DNA of 53,967 nucleotides, taken from Butyrivibrio sp. (GTDB taxonomy: Bacteria; Bacillota; Clostridia; Lachnospirales; Lachnospiraceae). The position numbers and the translations under genes were made by a program. Position 1 is the first letter of the stretch, and each line of letters opens with the position of its first letter. Location of the stretch: contig JAMPEU010000018.1 of assembly GCA_023664865.1 (NCBI GenBank), forward strand, positions 1 through 53,967, given 5' to 3'. Under the pieces are notes generated by a model that was given only the letters and a program-made list of their open reading frames with translations, did not search any database and had not been told where the DNA came from. This document shows positions 34,425 through 40,887 of this stretch, in pieces.

Positions 34425-35915
34425 ATGCAGTTTTCATGGTTGGAAGGCGTCAGTAAAAAATGGAAAGACATTCTTGTGATTGGGAAAACCATCGAGCGTG
34501 ACGGGAAAAAATACCATATCATCGGAATGACTATGGAAGAAGACGCAAGGCTTTACATTATAGAGCCATATGAAGAACAAAAAAGGCGTAATCCGCAAAA
34601 GAAGCGTACACAGCGGATGCTCTTAAAAGAGCATGAAACAAAGAGTTTCAGCTATCTGCATTGCAGGGAGTTTAGGATTGGCAATAAGAAACTGCGCATA
34701 CAGGGCGGCAGCGGCGGAGCCCTGATACCTGAAAATTATGAAGAGATTAAGCTGTTTCTTGATATGATGGATGCGGGATGGAATGTCCCGGAGTGGCTTA
34801 AAAATGAGGAATGGGACAGGCTGCAGTTGGTTACATTAAGAATTGATAACATTAAGTGGCTTCCCAAATATTCTCCGGACATGCCTATTACGGTAAAGCA
34901 TGGACCGAATTGGGAGAAGCATCTGTTAAACAGGGCAAAAACAATTACCCTGGAAATAGGAAAACCCCTTTCTTTCCGGTTTACGGTTCATGATGGTGAA
35001 AAAGTGCAGTGCCACATAAATAATGTTACGCTGATTGATGTATGGGAAGATGCAGGGAAACAGTTTAGTGATGCTAAATCTAAATACCGTGAGCGTTTTA
35101 CCAAAGAACAGCTGCAGGAGATAGAAAGCCATTACTATGAAGCGCTTGAGCAGAACTGCCCCAAGGGAATGTGCTATATCGGAATTGAATATGAATGCAG
35201 CAGGGATATTAATCTGCAGTTTTATTCTAAGGATTATTTAGAGTCGTATCCGGAGTCCCACAATGGAAGCGCCTCTTTTGTTATGATGCGGTTAAAGCCG
35301 GATAAAAAGAAAGGCACGCATGGCATGCCGCTGAAAGGATATGCCGTTGCCATTCCGTTTCCGCCGGATACAACAACAGCGTCAGTAGAATTACTTTTCT
35401 ATATGGAAAAGATAGAGGGTTGGGAAGAATGCGCATGTACCACGCCGGAAGAATTGGGCATAAAAAAATATATGGATGTGGAAGAATGGGGCTGTACCAG
35501 CATATATATAAAAGGCGTTGATATTGTTGCTGCCGGAAATACAGTTTATTCAATGCAAGTTAAAGATAAAAACGATGAATATCAAAAAATAGCGGAAAAA
35601 TACGATGTTCATTTTATTTTTGATGATAATATACCTCAACTGGATTTCTACACGATTCCATATATAGATATAATGGCGACGGATAGCTGCGGCGGGTATA
35701 TAGGGACTATTGGCAAAGTGAGCGATTTGGAAAGCAGCGCACCAATCTGTTATATCAGCAAAGAAAAACAATGCTACCTGGCTGCCGATAACTTTAAGGC
35801 ATTTATGCAGCGTTTAGATTCATGGAAAGACCAAATGACGCTGCTAGGAACGGTTGCTTTTTATAAAACAAAATCAGACGCTAAAGCGGCGAATGATTTT
35901 GTTGAAAAGACATAG
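34425..35915 (+). CDS. Hypothetical protein, 496 aa, possible C-terminal SUKH-like domain
   Basis: Start at 34425 because AAAGGA lies nine bases upstream; an ATG at 34416 overlaps that site. No signal peptide. The N-terminal ~130 residues are charged; the middle is beta-rich. The last ~80 residues (D-F-Y-T-I-P-Y...C-G-G-Y-I-G-T...I-C-Y-I-S...Y-L-A-A-D-N-F-K-A-F-M) resemble the SUKH/Smi1-Knr4 fold, which occurs in immunity proteins of polymorphic toxins. That resemblance is weak. Function unknown. Confidence 0.6.
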   Translation: MQFSWLEGVSKKWKDILVIGKTIERDGKKYHIIGMTMEEDARLYIIEPYEEQKRRNPQKKRTQRMLLKEHETKSFSYLHCREFRIGNKKLRIQGGSGGALIPENYEEIKLFLDMMDAGWNVPEWLKNEEWDRLQLVTLRIDNIKWLPKYSPDMPITVKHGPNWEKHLLNRAKTITLEIGKPLSFRFTVHDGEKVQCHINNVTLIDVWEDAGKQFSDAKSKYRERFTKEQLQEIESHYYEALEQNCPKGMCYIGIEYECSRDINLQFYSKDYLESYPESHNGSASFVMMRLKPDKKKGTHGMPLKGYAVAIPFPPDTTTASVELLFYMEKIEGWEECACTTPEELGIKKYMDVEEWGCTSIYIKGVDIVAAGNTVYSMQVKDKNDEYQKIAEKYDVHFIFDDNIPQLDFYTIPYIDIMATDSCGGYIGTIGKVSDLESSAPICYISKEKQCYLAADNFKAFMQRLDSWKDQMTLLGTVAFYKTKSDAKAANDFVEKT

Positions 35916-35954
35916 CCCTATTTATTGCGATAGGATTGTGCAAAAGGGCATTGA

Positions 35955-35975
35955 GAAATACGGCATATAATATAA
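35955..35975 (+). repeat. Short copy of the island promoter repeat
   Basis: The 14 bases ATACGGCATATAAT recur at 36616 and, with one change, at 39626 (TATGGCATATAAT). Here the upstream TTGATT is absent, so it is a truncated -10 half. A hairpin AAGACG/CGTCTT follows at 35979-36005. It lies just upstream of the deaminase gene. Confidence 0.5.
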
Positions 35976-36053
35976 TTGCAAAGACGCTGCCCAATAAGCA
36001 ACGTCTTATATTAATACGATGTCGTGGAGTTTATAGGCGGAGGAAAAATTGAT

Positions 36054-36551
36054 ATGACCGTGGATGAGAAAATGAGTCTTGTAATTGCGCTTGCCGAGAA
36101 GGCATTGGAAAAGAATGAATTGCCGATAGCATGTATTATATTTCATAATGATACGATAATATCTCAGGGCTGTGCGTCGGAAGTCGAGGATAAAAGGTTA
36201 TTGGTTCATGCAGAGTTAAAAGCGTTAATGGAACTGGATAAGAAAAAAAATAAGTGCAAAAGAAAAAAGCAAATGGAATTGTTTACAAATTTGGAGCCAT
36301 GCATGATGTGTCTGGGAGCGTCGATATCGTCATTTATCGGCAAAGTATACTACTCGCTTGATGCACCTTCTGACGGCGCAGCTAAGTGGGCGAAGATAAC
36401 TTGGAAGGAACACCATGTAGAATCGTCCTTTTGCCTGCCTGAAATTACGTAAGGAGTATTGGCGGCTGAAAGCAGGGAACTGTTCAAGAAATATATAGAC
36501 ATTCATAAAGAGGGCGCAATGGTAGAGTGGGTGAAAACCATTATCTATTAA
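36054..36551 (+). pseudogene. Nucleoside/tRNA adenosine deaminase-like gene with an in-frame stop
   Basis: CMP/dCMP deaminase-type zinc site: H-A-E in V-H-A-E-L-K-A and P-C-M-M-C in E-P-C-M-M-C-L-G-A. Start at 36054 from GGAGGAA eight bases upstream. The frame stops at TAA 36450-36452 after C-L-P-E-I-T, but reads on in the same frame as G-V-L-A-A-E-S-R-E-L-F-K-K-Y-I-D to TAA 36549-36551, the normal C-terminus of this family (~165 aa). So a nonsense codon removes ~33 residues. The active site remains, so some activity is possible. Confidence 0.7.
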
Positions 36552-36600
36552 GGCAATAACTTTAGAGCCAATAATAATAATAAAAGTGATGAATAATTTA

Positions 36601-36629
36601 TTGATTTTTTCGGAAATACGGCATATAAT
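36601..36629 (+). promoter_or_regulatory. Promoter of candidate type III RNA antitoxin
   Basis: TTGATT (36601-36606), 17-base spacer, TATAAT (36624-36629). Nearly identical to the promoter at 39611-39639 in front of the ToxI-like repeats. Confidence 0.7.
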
Positions 36630-36635
36630 ATAAAT

Positions 36636-36787
36636 GAGAAATCTTGTTTGATTTCTTTTATGAGACATGGTTCAGGAGTGTCTGGCTAAAAATAACCTGA
36701 AAATATTGCGGGGGGTTTCTCGATGTCACCCGGCTTAATACAAAATCGAAAAATTGTAATAGGAAGCTGAAATGCTTCCTATTTTTC
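36636..36787 (+). ncRNA. Candidate type III RNA antitoxin leader
   Basis: Between a strong promoter and the terminator before the 36799 gene lies ~120 nt without a gene. GAAATC/GATTTC forms a first hairpin. Two loosely similar ~45-nt units start with TGTC at 36679 and 36724 (shared TGTC...GGCT.AA...GAAAA..TTG). Type III antitoxins are such tandem-repeat RNAs, bound by the toxin that the next gene encodes. The repeat is weak, so this is a candidate. Confidence 0.45.
36758..36787 (+). terminator. Terminator/attenuator between RNA and toxin-like gene
   Basis: AATAGGAAGC pairs perfectly with GCTTCCTATT across TGAAAT and is followed by TTT. In type III systems a partial terminator here sets the RNA:toxin ratio. 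Confidence 0.75.
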
Positions 36788-36798
36788 TGGGAGATAAA

Positions 36799-37287
36799 AT
36801 GAGTAGTAAACCGTCGTATTGTTACATATTGGAAGAGTATTATAAAGACCACCCTGATTTACAAAAGGTATTAGATATTGATGATGCTACAAAACATAAT
36901 GTGAGAACACATCTTTGTTTAAATGTAAAATACAAAGAAAATAATATACTTATTCCATTGAGAAAAAATTTGGGAAATGCTGACAGAGTATTTGGTAAAA
37001 TAGGTTTTCCAGTTCCAAGTATGAGCAAACCTAAGGCTGGATTGGATTATAGATATATTATGGTAATTAATAATGATAAATACTTAAGATTTGATTCGCC
37101 ACGAATATCAAATAAGCAGGCTGTTGCCATTCATAATAATTATGATGTAATAGAAAGAGAAGCCATAGAATATGTAAAATCATATATTAGGGTTGCTATG
37201 AAAAATAGGGTTGAGAAAACTGCGCGGTTTAGGGAATCAAGCTTAATCAATTTTCATAAAGAATTGGGGATTAGCAAGCATGGATAA
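36799..37287 (+). CDS. Candidate type III toxin (CptN/TenpN/ToxN-like endoribonuclease)
   Basis: 162 residues; ATG 36799 with GGGAG five bases upstream. Y-C-Y-I-L-E-E-Y-Y at the start, then R-T-H-L-C-L-N-V-K-Y-K-E-N-N-I-L-I-P-L-R-K near residue 40, with a basic K/R-rich patch; this beta-strand/basic pattern (a T-H-L-C-L-N-V strand followed by I-P-L-R-K) resembles the type III toxins. Its context is the stronger argument: promoter, leader RNA, hairpin with T-tract, then gene. It ends 8 bases inside the next gene, and is AT-rich. Alternative: an unrelated gene with an attenuated leader. Confidence 0.5.
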   Translation: MSSKPSYCYILEEYYKDHPDLQKVLDIDDATKHNVRTHLCLNVKYKENNILIPLRKNLGNADRVFGKIGFPVPSMSKPKAGLDYRYIMVINNDKYLRFDSPRISNKQAVAIHNNYDVIEREAIEYVKSYIRVAMKNRVEKTARFRESSLINFHKELGISKHG

Positions 37288-37729
37288 TTGTCTGATTTGC
37301 AAAAGGATAGCATTAATAAAAGAAAATAAAAATCCGTATTTTGTGCGCGAACTCAATACGGGGTATGTTGTGATAGGCGACCAGCAAAGGATAAAAGGGT
37401 ACAGCCTGTTTCTTTGCAAACAACATGCCTATGAACTGCATGAATTAGAACCCCATTACAGAGACGAGTTTCTTCATGAAATGGCGGTTGTGTCCGAGGC
37501 TGTGTATAATGCGTTCCAACCGGAAAAGCTGAATTATTCGCTGCTTGGCGTCGGCGAAGGCTTGCATATGCACTGGCATATACACCCCAGAAGGAGCGGA
37601 GATACGCCTGCTGCCGGACCTGTCTGGCAGCTTGGAGCGGAATTGACTGATAAAAAATATAATCCTACTGATGAAGAACTGGAAATATTAAAAGCTAAAT
37701 TAGGTGAAGAATTGGATAAGCTTTTATAA
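37280..37729 (+). CDS. HIT family protein
   Basis: 149 residues. The histidine-triad motif H-M-H-W-H-I-H-P-R is intact near residue 95, and an N-terminal C-L-I-C pair may bind zinc. HIT proteins hydrolyse or transfer nucleotides from dinucleoside polyphosphates or nucleoside phosphoramidates. It starts 8 bases inside the end of the candidate toxin gene, so it is translationally coupled; no functional link is claimed. AT-rich intergenic DNA (37730-37921) follows, without a gene. Confidence 0.9.
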   Translation: MDNCLICKRIALIKENKNPYFVRELNTGYVVIGDQQRIKGYSLFLCKQHAYELHELEPHYRDEFLHEMAVVSEAVYNAFQPEKLNYSLLGVGEGLHMHWHIHPRRSGDTPAAGPVWQLGAELTDKKYNPTDEELEILKAKLGEELDKLL

Positions 37730-37921
37730 AATTGTAAGTTTATATGAAATAAATAGAGTTAAAATATAAAGTTTTGTTTGTTATGAAATGCATATTAAGT
37801 TATAATATAAATATAATAGTTTTGAAATATATATATGGGTGATGATTTCGCGGAATATTATCCAAATATGTTAATTTGAGTTTATAATAGGATTAAAGAA
37901 ACCGCTGTGGGAGGACGGAAT

Positions 37922-38365
37922 TTGAGAGTTTACCTTGATATGTGTTGTTATAATCGACCATACGACGACCAATCACAACTAAAAGTTGCTATGGAAACAC
38001 AGTCTAAACTGTATATTCAATCGCTGATAAAAGATAAAAAACTGGAATTGATTGTTTCGTATATGCTCAGATATGAGTGCAGTAAAAATCCGTTTGAAAT
38101 GCGGCGCAATACGATTTTAGAATTTATGAAAGAAAATGCATATGGATATGTAGGTGTTGACCGTAAAGAGATAATTGAAACAAAAGCTACTGAAATCATG
38201 AAAACAGGAGTTAAATTTAAGGATGCATGCCATGTAGCCTCGGCAATTTATGCAGGTTGTGAATATTTTATATCTACAGATGTCCGATTGCTGAAATATC
38301 TTACAAAAGAGATAAAAATGGTGACACCGATAGAGTTTGTTACAGAAATGGAAGGAGGGGAATAG
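37922..38365 (+). CDS. PIN-domain protein (VapC-like), candidate toxin
   Basis: 147 residues from a TTG start (GGGAGG just upstream; a GTG at 37907 overlaps that site). PIN acidic residues: Y-L-D-M near the start, E in R-Y-E-C-S-K-N-P, D in F-K-D-A-C-H-V-A-S-A, and I-S-T-D. The PIN fold is a metal-dependent ribonuclease in VapC toxins. The stop TAG is followed at once by the ATG of a 75-residue gene, so they are one pair, in the reverse of the usual antitoxin-first order. Confidence 0.75.
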   Translation: MRVYLDMCCYNRPYDDQSQLKVAMETQSKLYIQSLIKDKKLELIVSYMLRYECSKNPFEMRRNTILEFMKENAYGYVGVDRKEIIETKATEIMKTGVKFKDACHVASAIYAGCEYFISTDVRLLKYLTKEIKMVTPIEFVTEMEGGE

Positions 38366-38593
38366 ATGATAGCAAGTACAGTGGAAATTATGAGTCGCGG
38401 AATGAAATGCTTGACAGAGCAGATGGGAATAGTTGAGGCTGAACAGTTTATTTCTGCTATTATTCGAGAAAAATTTGATTACACAAAATGGCAGAGGGAG
38501 TATTTTGATACGAAGACACCGGAAGAAATCAGTGCCGAGGCATCAAGCTTTGAGAAAGTGCAGCCTTTTACCGGAGATGCGATAAGGCTTTAG
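38366..38593 (+). CDS. Small partner of the PIN protein, candidate antitoxin
   Basis: 75 residues, helical, charged, no recognisable DNA-binding domain. Zero bases separate it from the upstream PIN gene and GGAGGGG lies five bases before ATG, within the end of that gene. Tight coupling suggests it binds or controls the PIN protein. Role inferred. DNA 38594-38778 beyond it holds no gene that I can support. Confidence 0.55.
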   Translation: MIASTVEIMSRGMKCLTEQMGIVEAEQFISAIIREKFDYTKWQREYFDTKTPEEISAEASSFEKVQPFTGDAIRL

Positions 38594-38778
38594 TATTTAT
38601 GCTTTTCTTTCTTTGCTGGAAATTCCATTCACATATCTTATTTTCTACTACCAGTTGAATTTATAAGATGAACTAACCGATACCGTTATAGTTTTTCCGC
38701 ATTTCTATGATAAAATAAAAGAAAAGGTAATTGCGATAAGTTTCATAATCGCCTAAATAGAATAGGGAGATGCTTATT

Positions 38779-39591
38779 ATGAATATCGGCTTAGTAATTA
38801 TGAATAAAAGAAAGGCTTTAGGATATACGCAGCAGGCTTTGGCGGACAAGCTGAATGTCTCTTTTCAGGCAGTATCAAAATGGGAGAACGGGACCAATTA
38901 TCCTGAAACAGATATGCTCCCGCTGCTTGCAAGCGTGCTGGGTACAAGTATTGATTCACTTCTGGGATATAAATCTTCTGTGGTTTCCGACTATGATAAA
39001 CGATATGATACAGAGGATTATTACTGGGGTATAACCCCGAACAGTTTATGCTATGAATTAATGAAACTGCGCCCGCCGGTTAAGCCGTTAAAAGTCTTGG
39101 ATATTGGCTGTGGAGAAGGCAAAGACGCGGTTTTTCTTGCGCGGAACGGTTATATTGTGACGGCTTTTGACTTGTCTGAAACAGGAATAGAAAAGGGTAA
39201 AAAACTTGCTGAAAAATGCGGCGTTTATGTAGACTTTTTTAAAGCCGATGTAATTGATTTCCGTCTAAGCGAAAGTTATGACATTATTTTCAGCAGCGGA
39301 GTATTTCACTTTATTAAGCCCGAAATAAGAAAAGAGATTACGGCAAACCTGAAAGAGCACACAAACGAGGGTGGTGTACATGCTATCAATGTATTTGTGG
39401 ACAAGCCGTTTATAGAAGTTCCGCCGGATAAAGACGTCAATCGTTTCCGCTGGGATTCGGGGGAGCTTTTTATGCTCTATCACGATTGGAAACTGCATAA
39501 GACCGAGGAGGTCATTTTTGACTGTAATAGCGGCGGAATCCCGCATAAACATTGTATGGATATTGTGGTTGCGGAGAAGATGATTTTTTAG
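38779..39591 (+). CDS. XRE-type HTH fused to a SAM-dependent methyltransferase
   Basis: 270 residues from 38779 (AGGGAG upstream; an ATG at 38770 overlaps it). Residues ~1-65 are an HTH-XRE domain (Y-T-Q-Q-A-L-A-D-K-L, V-S-F-Q-A-V-S-K-W-E-N-G). Residues ~95-270 are a class I methyltransferase with motif I V-L-D-I-G-C-G-E-G-K-D-A, as in TehB-like proteins. This two-domain layout occurs in other Firmicutes, often near metal or drug resistance genes, but no such gene is adjacent. It could methylate a small molecule and sense its own substrate; substrate unknown. Confidence 0.87.
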   Translation: MNIGLVIMNKRKALGYTQQALADKLNVSFQAVSKWENGTNYPETDMLPLLASVLGTSIDSLLGYKSSVVSDYDKRYDTEDYYWGITPNSLCYELMKLRPPVKPLKVLDIGCGEGKDAVFLARNGYIVTAFDLSETGIEKGKKLAEKCGVYVDFFKADVIDFRLSESYDIIFSSGVFHFIKPEIRKEITANLKEHTNEGGVHAINVFVDKPFIEVPPDKDVNRFRWDSGELFMLYHDWKLHKTEEVIFDCNSGGIPHKHCMDIVVAEKMIF

Positions 39592-39610
39592 TTTGATTTT
39601 GGAAAATTTA

Positions 39611-39639
39611 TTGATTTTTTCAGAAGTATGGCATATAAT
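39611..39639 (+). promoter_or_regulatory. Promoter of the ToxI-like RNA
   Basis: TTGATT (39611-39616), 17-base spacer, TATAAT (39634-39639). Confidence 0.7.
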
Positions 39640-39661
39640 ATAAATGAGCAAAGTAATTTGC

Positions 39662-39740
39662 TTAATTTAAGTGTTTCACTACTTTGAACGTGAACCTTTA
39701 ATTTAAGTGCTTCGCAGCTTAAAATGCGAAACGTTAATTT
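39662..39740 (+). ncRNA. ToxI-like tandem-repeat RNA (type III antitoxin)
   Basis: TTAATTTAAGTG begins at 39662 and again at 39698, exactly 36 nt apart; a third partial TTAATTT begins at 39734, also in register. ToxI RNAs are built of units of about this length, and a terminator follows before the toxin gene, here a broken ToxN. Confidence 0.7.
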
Positions 39741-39741
39741 T

Positions 39742-39772
39742 CAGGGAGATAGATAGTTATCTCCCTGTTTTT
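39742..39772 (+). terminator. Terminator between ToxI-like RNA and toxN remnant
   Basis: CAGGGAGATA pairs with TATCTCCCTG (perfect 10 bp) and is followed by TTTTT. Confidence 0.85.
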
Positions 39773-39791
39773 CTATACTACGGAGGAAAGA

Positions 39792-40216
39792 ATGGATTTT
39801 TATCGTATAAGTTTGCATTTGGGGCAGTTATGCAGGTGAATGGTATGAATTATTATGTAGCTGTTTCATCTTTTGATAAAAAGCAGGAAGCAAATATATT
39901 AATCCGTGTACCGGGTGATAAAAAGGAAATTAAGGGTTCATTGAGATTTAATTATATGATTCCGGTGCCAGATGAATGTCTTGAAAAGCTGGTGATTAAA
40001 GAAATTGATGATGAGAAGTATCGTTCACTTCTTAATAAAGAGTATCAGTTTTGTATGGACAACGCGGAGCGTATTCAAAGGAAAGCTGACAAAATATATG
40101 AAATGGTGACAACAAACCGAAAACAGATTTTAACGGATAATAGCTGTGCATTTCATATTTTAGAGGCAGGCTGCCGGGAATACATAGAGAAATACCTGAA
40201 AGACGATTTAGAATAA
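39792..40216 (+). pseudogene. toxN/abiQ-family toxin, N-terminally deleted and frameshifted
   Basis: The ribosome site CGGAGGAAAG and ATG 39792 encode M-D-F-Y-R-I-S, a typical ToxN start, but the frame stops at 39837. The body lies in another frame and includes N-G-M-N-Y-Y-V-A-V-S-S-F and F-N-Y-M-I-P-V-P-D-E-C, then E-Y-Q-F and a C-terminal C-A-F-H-I-L-E-A-G-C-R-E-Y, matching ToxN. About 25 residues and a frame are missing at the junction. The intact toxin would be an endoribonuclease held by the ToxI RNA. It should be inactive unless a start within the body is used. Confidence 0.7.
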
Positions 40217-40256
40217 GCATAATACAATCTTTTCGGAAAATTCATTTATATAAGGC

Positions 40257-40285
40257 TTGACAAATGGAAATAAATTGTATACAAT
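40257..40285 (+). promoter_or_regulatory. Promoter of the flavodoxin-like gene with palindromic site
   Basis: TTGACA (40257-40262), 17-base spacer, TACAAT (40280-40285). ATTGTATACAAT (40274-40285) is a perfect 12-base palindrome covering the -10, a likely operator. Confidence 0.7.
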
Positions 40286-40377
40286 TAGATTGTATTAAAT
40301 AATGCTGGAGATAGCATAGTAAGTTTAAAATAAAACATAGCATAAAAAATAAAACAGAAAAACGGAGGGAACGTAAA

Positions 40378-40788
40378 ATGAATATTCAGGTAAGATATTA
40401 CACTCGCTCGGGAAACACGAAGAAGCTGGCGGAGGCAATCGGGAGGGCGGTAGGAGCGGAGGCAAAAGATGTTGCGGCGCCGCTTTCCGATAAGGCTGAC
40501 ATTCTTTTTCTAGGCTGCTCGTATTATGCGTTTGATGTGGCGGACGAAATCAAGACATTCGTAGAGGCAAATAAGGACAAGATAGGCAAAATCGTATGTT
40601 TCGGCACATCGGCAATGATGAAGTCAGTTTATAAGCCGATGAAGAAGGTTGCTGAGGCAGCAGGCGTTGAAATGCACCCGCAGGATTTTCACTGTCGGGG
40701 TTCTTTCGGCCCGGCTCATAAAGGCCGCCCGAACAGCGACGACTTGCAGAAGGCGGCGGATTTTGCCAAAGAGATAGTCGGGAAGTAG
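40378..40788 (+). CDS. Flavodoxin-like protein
   Basis: 136 residues. The FMN phosphate loop Y-T-R-S-G-N-T-K-K-L is at residues 8-17, the strand I-L-F-L-G-C-S-Y-Y-A lies near residue 41, and G-T-S-A-M near residue 80. Expected to carry one FMN and act as an electron carrier or a small reductase. GGAGGGA precedes ATG. A hairpin (40827-40864) separates it from the convergent anti-sigma-like gene. Confidence 0.9.
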   Translation: MNIQVRYYTRSGNTKKLAEAIGRAVGAEAKDVAAPLSDKADILFLGCSYYAFDVADEIKTFVEANKDKIGKIVCFGTSAMMKSVYKPMKKVAEAAGVEMHPQDFHCRGSFGPAHKGRPNSDDLQKAADFAKEIVGK

Positions 40789-40826
40789 GGCGTAGAAACC
40801 AGCAATAACTAATAACAACCATCAAA

Positions 40827-40864
40827 CGACATGAACTCATATGTTTCCCCACGAGTTCATGTCG
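40827..40864. repeat. Short palindrome, copy C of the repeat family, bidirectional terminator
   Basis: CGACATGAACTC pairs perfectly with GAGTTCATGTCG (12 bp). The arm CATGAACTCATATGTTT is the same as the outer end of copy A, so this is the ends-only form. It lies between convergent genes. Confidence 0.7.
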
Positions 40865-40887
40865 CCTTCAATATGTGTATTTCAGGG

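Noticed and set aside
39662-39740. 36-nt tandem repeats considered as a CRISPR array
   Set aside because: The copies follow each other without spacers, only two full units plus a partial one exist, and no cas gene is near. A promoter upstream and terminator plus toxN remnant downstream fit a type III antitoxin RNA better.
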